12,606 bases of DNA from Rickettsiales bacterium (GTDB lineage Bacteria > Pseudomonadota > Alphaproteobacteria > Rickettsiales > Deianiraeaceae). The stretch spans positions 1 through 12,606 of the forward strand of contig JAFUUN010000005.1 in NCBI GenBank assembly GCA_017477855.1, read 5' to 3'. Below the pieces are notes generated by a model, which was not told the origin of the DNA, made no database searches, and worked only from the letters and a program-made list of their open reading frames with translations. This document shows positions 1 to 6,449 of the stretch, piece by piece; within the stretch, counting starts at the first letter, position 1; each line of letters starts with the position of its first letter. Position numbers and translations under genes: made by a program.

Positions 1-329
1 CCATTACGAAGGCAATACAAGAGGCCAATCTCGGAGTTGGAATTATTCACGAGGCGACACATATAAGAATTACAATGCCAAAAATTACGGAGGATCGGCG
101 CAAGGAATTTGTCAAAATTTTGGGAAAATTTGCTGAAAATGGTAAGATTGCAATCCGTAATGCAAGAAAAGATGCAATGAATAAAGTGAAAAATATGAAA
201 CAAGACAGCGAAATTTCTGAGGATGAGCAGAAACGTTTGGAGAAGGAAATTCAGAAGTTCACTGACAATTCTGTGGACGAAATTGACAAACAAGCAAAGA
301 AAAAAGAGGAGGAAATTTTGAAGGTTTAG
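1..329 (+). CDS. frr: Ribosome recycling factor, C-terminal part (5' end outside window)
   Basis: RRF works with EF-G to split post-termination ribosomes in the cytoplasm. The reading frame is open from base 3, so the gene starts before the window and the internal ATG at 75 is not its start. Visible family features are a KAIQEANLG segment, then the RITMPKITEDRRKEFVK stretch (family pattern IRIxxPxLTEERRKELVK), the basic IRNARKDA segment (family VRRD/RNxRRDA), then the helix ending in QKFTDNSVDEIDK and a terminal KEEEIL. This is the second half of the long three-helix-bundle domain. The TAG stop overlaps the stop of the converging minus-strand gene by 3 nt, leaving no room for a terminator between them. 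In many bacteria frr follows pyrH; that side is not visible. Confidence 0.96.
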   Translation, partial: ITKAIQEANLGVGIIHEATHIRITMPKITEDRRKEFVKILGKFAENGKIAIRNARKDAMNKVKNMKQDSEISEDEQKRLEKEIQKFTDNSVDEIDKQAKKKEEEILKV

Positions 330-655
330 CCGCCAAGCGATTGTCCGAAGCCGGCTCCAATTCTGCTGTTCATATTGACACCCTTCAACATCTTGTTCAT
401 GCCGCCCATTTGCTGGCCTGCCGAGTGCTGTCCGACATTTGCAACTGGTATTTGCATATGGCTGTCAAGGCGTTCTGCGCGGCCAACTTCCATACTCAAT
501 AATGCCCCTTTTGATGCGATTGGTGTGGAGAAAATCCCATAGCTTGTGTCATCAGTTAATTTTATTCCCGGAAAACTCATCTGCATCTCGTTGCCGATTG
601 GGCTTGAATCTATACCTCCGCCGCCTGTCTGAAATGTGCCGTTTCCGCCGCTCAT
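326..655 (-). CDS. Hypothetical small protein, Gly/Met-rich, downstream of tRNA-Ala
   Basis: Encodes 109 residues from the ATG at 655. An in-frame TTG at 664 is possible, but it lies only 2 nt from the tRNA 3' end. No family is recognised. The N-terminus (MSGGNGTFQTGGGG) is glycine-rich. A Met/Gly/Asn-rich stretch (QQMGGMNKMLKGVNMN) lies near the end, and the protein closes with GAGFGQSLGG. There is no cysteine, signal peptide or membrane segment. Codon use resembles the neighbouring genes. There is no Shine-Dalgarno-like sequence and only 10 nt between the tRNA-Ala 3' end and the ATG, so it is probably read from the tRNA promoter and released by tRNA 3' processing. Its stop overlaps the frr stop. 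It could be a spurious ORF, but its length, composition and exact tail-to-tail fit favour a real gene. Confidence 0.6.
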   Translation of the reverse strand: MSGGNGTFQTGGGGIDSSPIGNEMQMSFPGIKLTDDTSYGIFSTPIASKGALLSMEVGRAERLDSHMQIPVANVGQHSAGQQMGGMNKMLKGVNMNSRIGAGFGQSLGG

Positions 656-665
656 AAATAACAAG

Positions 666-738
666 TGGAGTCAATGGGACTCGAACCCACAACCCTCTGT
701 ATGCGATACAGATGCTCTACCAATTGAGCCATGACCCC
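666..738 (-). tRNA. tRNA-Ala (anticodon CGC)
   Basis: A full cloverleaf folds on the minus strand (73 nt): acceptor GGGGTCA/TGACTCC, D-arm GCTC-AATTGGTA-GAGC, anticodon arm TCTGT-ATCGCAT-ACAGA, variable loop GGGTT, T-arm GTGGG-TTCGAGT-CCCAT and discriminator A. The anticodon CGC decodes GCG (Ala). The acceptor stem has the G3:U70 wobble pair, the identity mark for alanyl-tRNA synthetase, which supports the assignment. CCA is not encoded. It lies just upstream of a same-strand small ORF. Confidence 0.96.
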
Positions 739-745
739 GCACGAC

Positions 746-773
746 ATGTTAAAATGAGTATTTTTATTTTCAA
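746..773 (-). promoter_or_regulatory. Promoter of tRNA-Ala and probably the ORF behind it
   Basis: Read on the minus strand: -35 TTGAAA (773-768, preceded by AC), 16-nt spacer, -10 TAACAT (751-746), then 7 nt to the first base of the tRNA at 738. This is the expected geometry for a sigma-70-type promoter starting close to the mature 5' end. It is an inference from sequence only. Confidence 0.6.
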
Positions 774-779
774 GTAGAT

Positions 780-1010
780 TTTTGTTGCGCGCGGGCGGAG
801 CGGGTTTGTCGGACGAGCAACGCGAGGAGATGACAAACCGCGAGGGCGTGGCCGCGGGCAGCGCAACAGAAAATTTTAAAAAAAAACTTCGCCAAAGCCC
901 CTTCGCACGAAAAGCAAGTTTCAACACTGGACGTGCGGGGTCTTTGGCATGCGCGGCCGCTGCCGACCACCTCCGCCCTTGACAAGTCAAGGCCTGCGGC
1001 CGCGCAATAC
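780..1010. repeat. GC-rich hairpin-forming element (possible dispersed palindromic repeat)
   Basis: About 230 nt between tRNA-Ala and the coaX-like gene are strongly GC-rich, while flanks are AT-rich. The right end holds a perfect 10-bp inverted repeat, GCGCGGCCGC at 951-960 and GCGGCCGCGC at 996-1005. Nested inside it is a 7-bp hairpin CCTTGAC-AA-GTCAAGG (977-992). The left end has GTTGCGC near 784 facing GCGCAAC near 862, with GGTTTGTC and GACAAACC nested inside. A 66-codon plus-strand ORF (782-982, TTG start) runs through it, but its composition differs from every gene here and it looks like a by-product of GC-rich sequence. The layout resembles intergenic palindromic elements known from Rickettsiales. 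Copy number elsewhere cannot be seen from here. Confidence 0.5.
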
Positions 1011-1059
1011 ATAAACCTTGCAATTTAAAATCGGTATGCTTGTCATACGAGAGTTTAAT

Positions 1060-1830
1060 ATGTTTGTTGCAGTTGATGTAAATAATTTGGAGATAGAGTT
1101 TGCTATTTTAGATGATGCAGGAAAAATTACATCAAGGTTTAGCATCTCCGCACTTGATAAGAAGACAGGTGACCAATACACAACAGAAATCAAGAACGTT
1201 TTTGACTACCTAAAAATTGACAAAACGAAGATAAACTACGCTGCAATTTTGAGCTCTGTGCCAAAGTTCTGCCACATTTTGAAGGAGTTCTTTATAAGAT
1301 ACATCAAAATTGAGCCAGTCATAATTGAAAATTCATCCATTCCAATTTCATGTGACAACATTGACAAAAACGATGCTCCAACAAGCATTTTGTCAGCTAC
1401 TTATGCTACCACAAAGCTATATGGACCAAATGTTGTGGCCATAACTTTTGATGCAATCACGACGTTCGGTGTAGCTGTCAATGGCTCATTTGTTGGCTAT
1501 ACAATCTATCCCGGCAATGAGATTTTAGCCACAGTCATTCATGAAAAAATCACTGATTACCCAGAAATAGTAGTGCAGTCAACACACAACATCTTCGGGA
1601 AGAACAAATACAGTGCACTGAACTGTGGAATATTCAATGGTTCAATGGGTGCATGCGACAATATTGTGAACGGAATTTTGGAGGAATACAAAAACAAAGA
1701 GTTCAAAGTTGTGGCAAGCTGCAAAAACCCAGAACTGCTACAATACAGCAAAACGATCAACATTATAGACCAAGATTTGAATATAAAAAGCATTGTTGAG
1801 AGTGCAAAATATCAGCTATTTGCATTATAG
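1060..1830 (+). CDS. coaX: CoaX-like protein (type III pantothenate kinase family) with degenerate catalytic motifs
   Basis: At 256 residues it has the usual length of type III pantothenate kinase, which phosphorylates pantothenate in the first step of CoA synthesis. Collinear resemblance covers the whole family: FVAVDVNN, then INYAAILSSVPK, a YIKIEPVII strand, TTKLYG, VAITFDAITTFGVAVNGSFVGYTIYPGN, and FGKNKYSALNCGIFNGSMG. The key sites are altered. The phosphate-binding DVGNTN is DVNNLE. The segment aligned with GADR reads PTSI, so the catalytic Asp appears lost. DFGTATT is TFDAITT, and the late TGG is SCK. The frame is intact, which points to a pseudoenzyme or a repurposed paralogue rather than a dead gene. 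I chose the ATG at 1060 over the upstream TTG at 1018 because the protein then begins at the conserved first strand, with GAGAG 6 nt upstream. Confidence 0.75.
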   Translation: MFVAVDVNNLEIEFAILDDAGKITSRFSISALDKKTGDQYTTEIKNVFDYLKIDKTKINYAAILSSVPKFCHILKEFFIRYIKIEPVIIENSSIPISCDNIDKNDAPTSILSATYATTKLYGPNVVAITFDAITTFGVAVNGSFVGYTIYPGNEILATVIHEKITDYPEIVVQSTHNIFGKNKYSALNCGIFNGSMGACDNIVNGILEEYKNKEFKVVASCKNPELLQYSKTINIIDQDLNIKSIVESAKYQLFAL

Positions 1831-1852
1831 TTTTGTAGTCATATAATTAGCC

Positions 1853-2509
1853 GTGCGAAGAGCTGTAAATATAGTTTGTAAAATCACATTTTTGGCATGT
1901 GTGGTGGTTTTGAACTGCGCATTTGACATCCTTGAGGACGTAGTATTCAATTTTTCTAAAACAACTGACGTTCTATCACACGACGACATGTTGTCGGTTG
2001 TCAAGGATGTAAAAGGTTTGTCAGATGTAAAAAGTGCAAACGTGATGGATAAGACACCAGAAATTCCGTCAGGTAAATCAGAAAAAGTCATGCCAGACAT
2101 TGGCTTGAATAAAAAACTGAACTTGGATTTTACAAACAGCTTAACGCAACAAGTTTCAGCAACACCGAATGTTAATTATTTAACAGGTCAAAAAACAGCT
2201 GATGAAGCGGCCAAAGAAAAAGCAGGTTCAACAAATATTGATTTTATTGGCACCAGCACAGAGAATTTTAATATGTTTCTTGATGCACCAAAGGTTCCAA
2301 ATTTGCAAAAAGGCCCGATTGTCAAGCCGGAAAGCATGGAAATCCCTGGTCTTGATGGTGTCTTGCCAATTAATTTGACTGCACCATTTGATAGTAAAGT
2401 CCATGACAGCTCGAACCTCAAAATCTTTAACATTGTTGATATTAGCAAGTCGCCATCTGGAATTCTTGAAGACACCCTAAACAGCAAAGTGCTTGATGTG
2501 TTGCCTTGA
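1853..2509 (+). CDS. Hypothetical exported or membrane-anchored protein
   Basis: 218 residues, no recognised family. It begins with a GTG at 1853. A TAA lies just upstream in frame and no ATG fits, so GTG is the only usable start near the N-terminus. Residues 2-3 are Arg-Arg, followed by a hydrophobic segment (about 10-25, ITFLACVVVLNCAFDI) that looks like an uncleaved signal anchor or a signal peptide. The rest is soluble, acidic and low in aromatics, with many Asp, Ser, Lys and Pro and short repeats of the type KVPNL and IPGLDGVLP. It starts 22 nt after the coaX-like stop, so the two are probably co-transcribed. It ends before the promoter of the prepilin gene. Confidence 0.6.
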   Translation: MRRAVNIVCKITFLACVVVLNCAFDILEDVVFNFSKTTDVLSHDDMLSVVKDVKGLSDVKSANVMDKTPEIPSGKSEKVMPDIGLNKKLNLDFTNSLTQQVSATPNVNYLTGQKTADEAAKEKAGSTNIDFIGTSTENFNMFLDAPKVPNLQKGPIVKPESMEIPGLDGVLPINLTAPFDSKVHDSSNLKIFNIVDISKSPSGILEDTLNSKVLDVLP

Positions 2510-2632
2510 TTTTGATATTTTTAGCCATCCCCAAACCCCCCAACCTCATTTGTCCTACAAGCAAGACGCAGAGCAAATCACAAACCCCTTTTGCACAAAA
2601 AGTCCTCTGCATCACTGGATATGCTACCACTC

Positions 2633-2661
2633 TTGACAAATAACTTTTTACGAACATAATC
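2633..2661 (+). promoter_or_regulatory. Promoter of the prepilin-like gene
   Basis: A perfect -35 box TTGACA (2633-2638) is followed by a 16-nt spacer and CATAAT (2655-2660; or ATAATC with 17 nt). The expected start of transcription, near 2667, lies about 20 nt before the ATG at 2688. This is the best -35/-10 pair in the window. The upstream stretch 2525-2630 is unusually C-rich on the plus strand and holds nothing I can name. Confidence 0.6.
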
Positions 2662-2687
2662 TTTCTGTTTTTTATTTTACTTGTTTT

Positions 2688-3715
2688 ATGAAACTTTTTA
2701 ATAATATTGTTATCTCTTCGCGCAGCGAGAGAGAGAGAGAGAGAGTAGTTTAAGTTCTTTATCTCTTAAAAAATCTTTTACTTTAATAGAATTATCTATT
2801 GTATTATTAATATTATCTTTATTAGTTGGATCTCTTTTAGTTGGAAGACAGATAGTAGATAGAGCAAAAATTCAAAGAATAATCTTTGAATTTGATTACT
2901 ATGAGAAAGCATTTCATCAGTTTTATGATACGTATAGAACTGTTCCCGGGAACCTTGATGACAAAACTTGCTTGAAATATGCCAACTTCAAAGGGTGCAC
3001 ATATTATGGTGCCGATTACAATGGGGTGCGCATGGATAGTGGAATATGTCCTATTAACGCAACCCATGAACAGTGGTGCGAATGGTTTTCAACAAAGAAT
3101 GTTTCAAATAAGAAAATTGTGCATGGTGGATGGTCTGGATATTGGGGAAGCATGAACCAATTACGAGCCAGCGGAATGATTGATGTGTCTTCTTATCCAT
3201 ATCTTACTCACAATGCAACAAATGGTAGGGAAAATAGGTATACGTTTCCTGTCAAAATTGCTGGTTATTACACTGGTTATGCTGGACATGCGGCGCAAGC
3301 ATCTTTTGATCAGAGCTTGATATTGTTTTTCAGAGGAAATTCATTAGCCGGAACAAACGGTGGCGCATTTAAATATTATCAAGAAAAACTGCCAAACAAA
3401 AATGTTTTATGTCTATACAACCCAATGGTTAGACACGATACCAACAGAACTAATGGACTTGTTTACGATATTTATCAAACTGGTGAATATGGTGCTCTGT
3501 CTTCAAAATTAGCTTCGGAATTAGATGCCAAAATTGATGACGGCCGCCCAGGAACTGGAAGCATCATGGCATACAAAGCACAAGCGCACAATGATACCGA
3601 TGAAAAGGCATGTTTTGATAAAAATAGATATAATGTTGGTTCTGCTATTTATCACAATGACACTGACCTGAAATATGGGTGTAATATCATAAAGGTTATG
3701 GAAGACGTGAAATAA
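2688..3715 (+). CDS. Type IV prepilin-like protein, start codon and pilin frame separated by a GA-repeat frameshift
   Basis: The frame open from 2705 to 3715 encodes KKSFTLIELSIVLLILSLLVG, a class-III (type IV pilin) signal: two Lys, processing site, Phe+1, Glu+5 and an N-terminal hydrophobic helix, then RQIVDRAKIQRIIFEFD. Ser replaces the usual Gly at -1. The C-terminal domain has several Cys and an ELDAKIDDGRPGTG segment typical of alphaproteobacterial pilin-like proteins. That frame has no ATG, GTG or TTG upstream of the signal. The first is TTG 2972, which would remove the whole signal. The ATG at 2688, placed well behind a good promoter, reads 21 codons through a (GA)9 tract and stops at 2751. 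Loss of one GA unit (or gain of two) joins ATG to pilin in frame, giving a 29-residue leader. It is either phase-variable and OFF here, decayed, or carries a sequencing slip. The ends given are for the joined gene. Confidence 0.72.
2727..2745 (+). repeat. (GA)9 dinucleotide tract inside the prepilin leader
   Basis: Nine GA units plus one G. The tract lies 39 nt after the ATG at 2688 and 25 nt before the codons for the prepilin signal (Lys-Lys-Ser-Phe from 2768). It is the only long dinucleotide run in the window. With nine units the ATG frame ends at TAA 2751; with eight or eleven it continues into the pilin. Confidence 0.93.
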
Positions 3716-3721
3716 CCCCAC

Positions 3722-3727
3722 TTGACA
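3722..3727 (+). promoter_or_regulatory. Probable -35 box upstream of the ankyrin gene
   Basis: TTGACA within CACTTGACAATT, 4 nt after the prepilin stop area and 36 nt before the ATG at 3764. No good -10 hexamer stands at 16-18 nt (only AT-rich sequence such as CAATTT). The TTG inside this box can be mistaken for a start codon. Confidence 0.4.
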
Positions 3728-3763
3728 ATTATTTTTGATTTGCAATTTTTAACAGGACATTTT

Positions 3764-4540
3764 ATGTTGTCAAGGTGTTTTAATTTAAAGTTGCTTGTTG
3801 CTTGTGTAGCCGTATGCATGTTTGCTGACGCTAATTATGCTGGTGCAGAAGGCGCAAACAACGATTTTACAGAATACTTCAAACCAGTAACAAAAAAAGC
3901 AACCAAAAAAGGCAAACGAAAGAGCAAGAGAGGCAAGCAGGACGTCAGCATGAAATCCAAGGATCTAATCAATCAGGCAAAGGGAAATAAATATGTTGAC
4001 GCCAACTCTGCGAATGACACCGGAACGTGCATATATGCGCAGACAAACAATATAAATGCACTAAACGCGGAGCTTGAAAAGGCACATTTCGCATCAAATG
4101 TTGTGAACCGCAAATGTAGTAATGGTGAGAGCTTGCTATTGATTGCAACCAAAAATGATAATTTTATAGCATTCAAAACGCTGCTGGAGCACGGTGCAAA
4201 TCCAAACTTGGAGAACTCAGCAGGTGTGACGCCTTTGCATATTTTGGCAAGAGTTGATGGAAGAAATTCTGATGACATGTTTAACATGCTAATTAGACAC
4301 CCTGATATTAATGTTAACAACCAAGATTTGTGTGGATATACGCCGCTGATGAGAGCTATTGAATTTGGCAATGTTGAAGCTGTTAGCGGACTAATGAAGG
4401 CAGGTGCCAACACAACAATGAAGAATAATTACGGACAAAATGCAATTGCTTTGGCCGAGCAAATGGTTGCTGCGCAAAGAAATGAAGAAAAAGTAGTTGT
4501 CAATAAACAAATTCTTGATATAGTTAATAGGAGAGGTTAA
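3764..4540 (+). CDS. Exported ankyrin-repeat protein
   Basis: 258 residues from the ATG at 3764, with AGGAC 8 nt upstream as a possible ribosome binding site. The frame also opens at TTG 3722, but that TTG is the -35 box. Residues 8-28 (LKLLVACVAVCMF to ANYAGAE) form a signal peptide with a likely cleavage near ANYAGA. A strongly basic Lys/Arg stretch (KKATKKGKRKSKRGK) follows. From about residue 120 there are three to four ankyrin repeats: NGESLLLIATKND with LLEHGANPN, GVTPLHILAR with the NVNNQ turn, and GYTPLMRAIEFGN with LMKAGANT, then a degenerate last unit. Ankyrin repeats bind proteins; with an export signal it would act in the periplasm, or outside if passed on. A host-directed role is possible but not shown. 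The next gene starts 10 nt on. Confidence 0.85.
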   Translation: MLSRCFNLKLLVACVAVCMFADANYAGAEGANNDFTEYFKPVTKKATKKGKRKSKRGKQDVSMKSKDLINQAKGNKYVDANSANDTGTCIYAQTNNINALNAELEKAHFASNVVNRKCSNGESLLLIATKNDNFIAFKTLLEHGANPNLENSAGVTPLHILARVDGRNSDDMFNMLIRHPDINVNNQDLCGYTPLMRAIEFGNVEAVSGLMKAGANTTMKNNYGQNAIALAEQMVAAQRNEEKVVVNKQILDIVNRRG

Positions 4541-4550
4541 TAGTTTTGAG

Positions 4551-5291
4551 ATGGCACTTGAGTTTTTAAGAAAGCGCACAGCACAGCAAAAGCGGCTTTT
4601 CGTGGTAGGGCTTGGTATTGCCATTTCAATTTTATTTTTTGTTTTAATTCAATTGTTGTCTGTTGCACGAGTTATGTTGCAAGAGAAACAATTGAGTAGC
4701 ATTAGAGAGAAAATTAGCTCGCTAAACTTGTCATATAAAAAAATGGATGGTGCAATTTCTACAATTAATTCAGCTAAGACGTCTGACAATTTGGATCCAA
4801 AGGTTGTCAAATTTTATTCAGATATAAATAAACAGGAACTTGTCAACAATGTTGTAGCAAAGATGAAAAAAAATAATTATGGTGTTGAGCTGCCAAATGG
4901 CGCTGTCAGGATGAGTGCGCTCAATGAATACGCGAATTTTGCCATGACATTGGGACCTTCAAGTGATATCAATGTTATCAAAGATATTTCTTCATTCACG
5001 GGTAGCATCCAAGGCATTGAAGGGCAAAATGAGAAAGCAACAGTTGACGGTGGACTTTTAAAAGTCTCGTTCAGTGCCGACTATGAATATGTTGTCTACA
5101 AAATAATAGCTACTTTGGATAGTATTTTCCCAGGTAAATTAGTCGTGAGGAATATATCAATTAAGCCGGCTAACGATGATGTAAAGACGATACTGTATGA
5201 TTTTAGGTTCAAGGGAAAAAGTAAAAATACATGGATTGATAATCGTTTAGTTTGCAACATAGAACTTGAATGGATGTATCTTAAAAAGTAG
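4551..5291 (+). CDS. Single-pass inner-membrane protein, PilO-like topology
   Basis: 246 residues. A short basic cytoplasmic N-terminus (RKRTAQQKR) precedes one membrane helix at about residues 16-38 (LFVVGLGIAISILFFVLIQLL). Next comes a polar, probably coiled-coil stretch (about 42-75, SIREKISSLNLSYKKM), then a globular part ending in strands such as DSIFPGKLVVRNISIKP and VCNIELEWMYLKK. This order (short N-terminus, one helix, coiled coil, small alpha/beta domain) is that of PilO and GspM, which scaffold type IV pilus or type II secretion machines in the inner membrane. Sequence similarity is too weak to name it; the call rests on topology and on the prepilin and PilP-like neighbours. It sits 10 nt after the ankyrin gene and 2 nt before the next gene. 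Confidence 0.6.
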   Translation: MALEFLRKRTAQQKRLFVVGLGIAISILFFVLIQLLSVARVMLQEKQLSSIREKISSLNLSYKKMDGAISTINSAKTSDNLDPKVVKFYSDINKQELVNNVVAKMKKNNYGVELPNGAVRMSALNEYANFAMTLGPSSDINVIKDISSFTGSIQGIEGQNEKATVDGGLLKVSFSADYEYVVYKIIATLDSIFPGKLVVRNISIKPANDDVKTILYDFRFKGKSKNTWIDNRLVCNIELEWMYLKK

Positions 5292-5293
5292 TT

Positions 5294-6196
5294 ATGTATA
5301 AAAAAATTAGTTGTTTCACATTGCTATTTTTTGGCTTGATGATATGTGGTTCCGTTGCGCTTGCAAGTCCGTTATCGCAGCTTGAGCAGATGACACAAAA
5401 CGCCAAGCAAGGCATTGAAAATTCAGCAAATAATGCATTGAGCAACGGTGAAAATAAGCTTGTTGGAAGACAAGAAGATGAAAAAGTGAAATTAAAATCT
5501 ATGGACGCTATGGCAAGTGACATAATTAGCAAGGCAAATAGGATTTCTGCAGAAAAAATAAAACAATTTACTGAAGCGGCAAAAGATTTAACGAGCGATG
5601 GGAGTGATATTAAAAAAGCTATACAGGGCGGAAAGATATCAAGCAAGGATTTTGCAGGTATGCTAAATAAATTATTTACAGATTTTGATAAGCAAAAAAC
5701 ACAAAATTTTGATTACAACAATGCCAAATATAGAAATCCTGGTTTTATAGAGGACGAAGACGAGATTTACAACATCAAGGACACATTAAGGGGCTACGAT
5801 CTTCTTTCCGATGAGGAAGTTGAAAAACTAAAAAAAGATAAAACAGAGAAGAAAAATGAGGCGGCCGTTGCTAATTGGATGAAGGTGTATTATTTGTTCT
5901 ATAATGGGCCAGAGGATTGGAAATGCAAAATAAATGATAAAGTCATAACAAATGAGACGGAGCAGAAGTTGACTGATAACACGACAATTTTGAGGGTGAA
6001 CAAGAATAGCATTATCTTCTTGCTGAATACGATTTCAGACACTTATCTTGAAAATATAAAGTACTTCAAGGAAAAGAAATATGCGTATTCGGATAATTAT
6101 CATATATTTACTGACATTGACGGAAAGAGATATGTTGTATTTAAGTTATATTCCGGCCAGAAGATTGACCTTGACACAATGCAAATTAGTCGTTAG
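5294..6196 (+). CDS. Exported protein with a PilP/GspC-like C-terminal segment
   Basis: 300 residues. Residues 1-24 form a signal peptide (FTLLFFGLMICGSVALA, cleavage after VALA). The next 150 residues are helical, polar and rich in Lys, Asp, Asn and Gln (EQMTQNAKQGIENSANNAL), with no recognised domain. From about residue 193 the pattern changes: YYLFYNGPEDWKCKINDKVI, then TTILRVNKNSIIFLLNT. This hydrophobic strand plus W-x-hydrophobic-x-[LI]-N-x-K-x-I, followed by an I-x-V strand, resembles the small beta domain of PilP/GspC-type proteins that couple inner- and outer-membrane parts of pilus and type II systems. That is a pattern judgement, not a proven match. It starts 2 nt after the PilO-like gene, so translation may be coupled. 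Confidence 0.6.
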   Translation: MYKKISCFTLLFFGLMICGSVALASPLSQLEQMTQNAKQGIENSANNALSNGENKLVGRQEDEKVKLKSMDAMASDIISKANRISAEKIKQFTEAAKDLTSDGSDIKKAIQGGKISSKDFAGMLNKLFTDFDKQKTQNFDYNNAKYRNPGFIEDEDEIYNIKDTLRGYDLLSDEEVEKLKKDKTEKKNEAAVANWMKVYYLFYNGPEDWKCKINDKVITNETEQKLTDNTTILRVNKNSIIFLLNTISDTYLENIKYFKEKKYAYSDNYHIFTDIDGKRYVVFKLYSGQKIDLDTMQISR

Positions 6197-6202
6197 TGCA
6201 AC

Positions 6203-6231
6203 TTGACAAATAAAAAAATTATTTCTGATTT
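6203..6231 (+). promoter_or_regulatory. Possible promoter of the small lipoprotein-like gene
   Basis: TTGACA (6203-6208) in AACTTGACAAAT, a 17-nt AT-rich spacer, and TGATTT (6226-6231) as a poor -10. Transcription would begin near 6238, about 13 nt before the ATG at 6251. Confidence 0.4.
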
Positions 6232-6250
6232 GACCTGGATGGTCGGTTCA

Positions 6251-6448
6251 ATGTTGAGATACACATTTTTGTTTTTGTTTTTTGTTTCAGCTTCGGCATG
6301 CGCTGTGTTTGGAAAAAGAGAATACGATCAACAACTAAAAAGCCCATGTGTATCCGCTAATGGAGGACCTTGTGAGAGGTATAACGTGAATGATTGGTGG
6401 TTAAAAGATGGCAGTAAACAGCCGTATTTGATTAAGGCAGTGGTTTAG
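6251..6448 (+). CDS. Small lipoprotein-like protein
   Basis: 65 residues from the ATG at 6251; an ATG at 6239 would add MVGS. The TTG at 6203 belongs to a -35 box. The N-terminus MLRYTFLFLFFVSASAC is a short hydrophobic signal with Cys at position 17 preceded by ASA, an acceptable though not ideal lipobox. If it is lipidated, the mature part is about 49 residues, with a Cys pair (SPCVSANGGPC) and a tryptophan pair (NDWWLKDG). Small lipoproteins of this shape occur in pilus and secretion loci, but no family is recognised. The next gene starts 1 nt after its stop. Confidence 0.55.
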   Translation: MLRYTFLFLFFVSASACAVFGKREYDQQLKSPCVSANGGPCERYNVNDWWLKDGSKQPYLIKAVV

Positions 6449-6449
6449 T

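Noticed and set aside
782..982. 66-codon plus-strand ORF in the GC-rich block as a protein gene
   Set aside because: TTG start, composition and codon use unlike every neighbour, and it lies across inverted repeats; competing frames are open on the other strand. I treat it as part of the element.
666..1010. Integration of a mobile element at tRNA-Ala
   Set aside because: The GC-rich block lies on the 5' side of the tRNA, not at the usual 3'-end attachment site, and no integrase or tRNA fragment repeat is visible.
2751..2790. Programmed ribosomal frameshift at the A6 run before the prepilin signal
   Set aside because: The ATG frame already ends at TAA 2751, before the A-run, so slippage there cannot rescue translation.
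2972..3715. Prepilin gene starting at TTG 2972
   Set aside because: This start would discard the whole prepilin signal and the N-terminal helix, which are perfectly readable upstream in the same frame.
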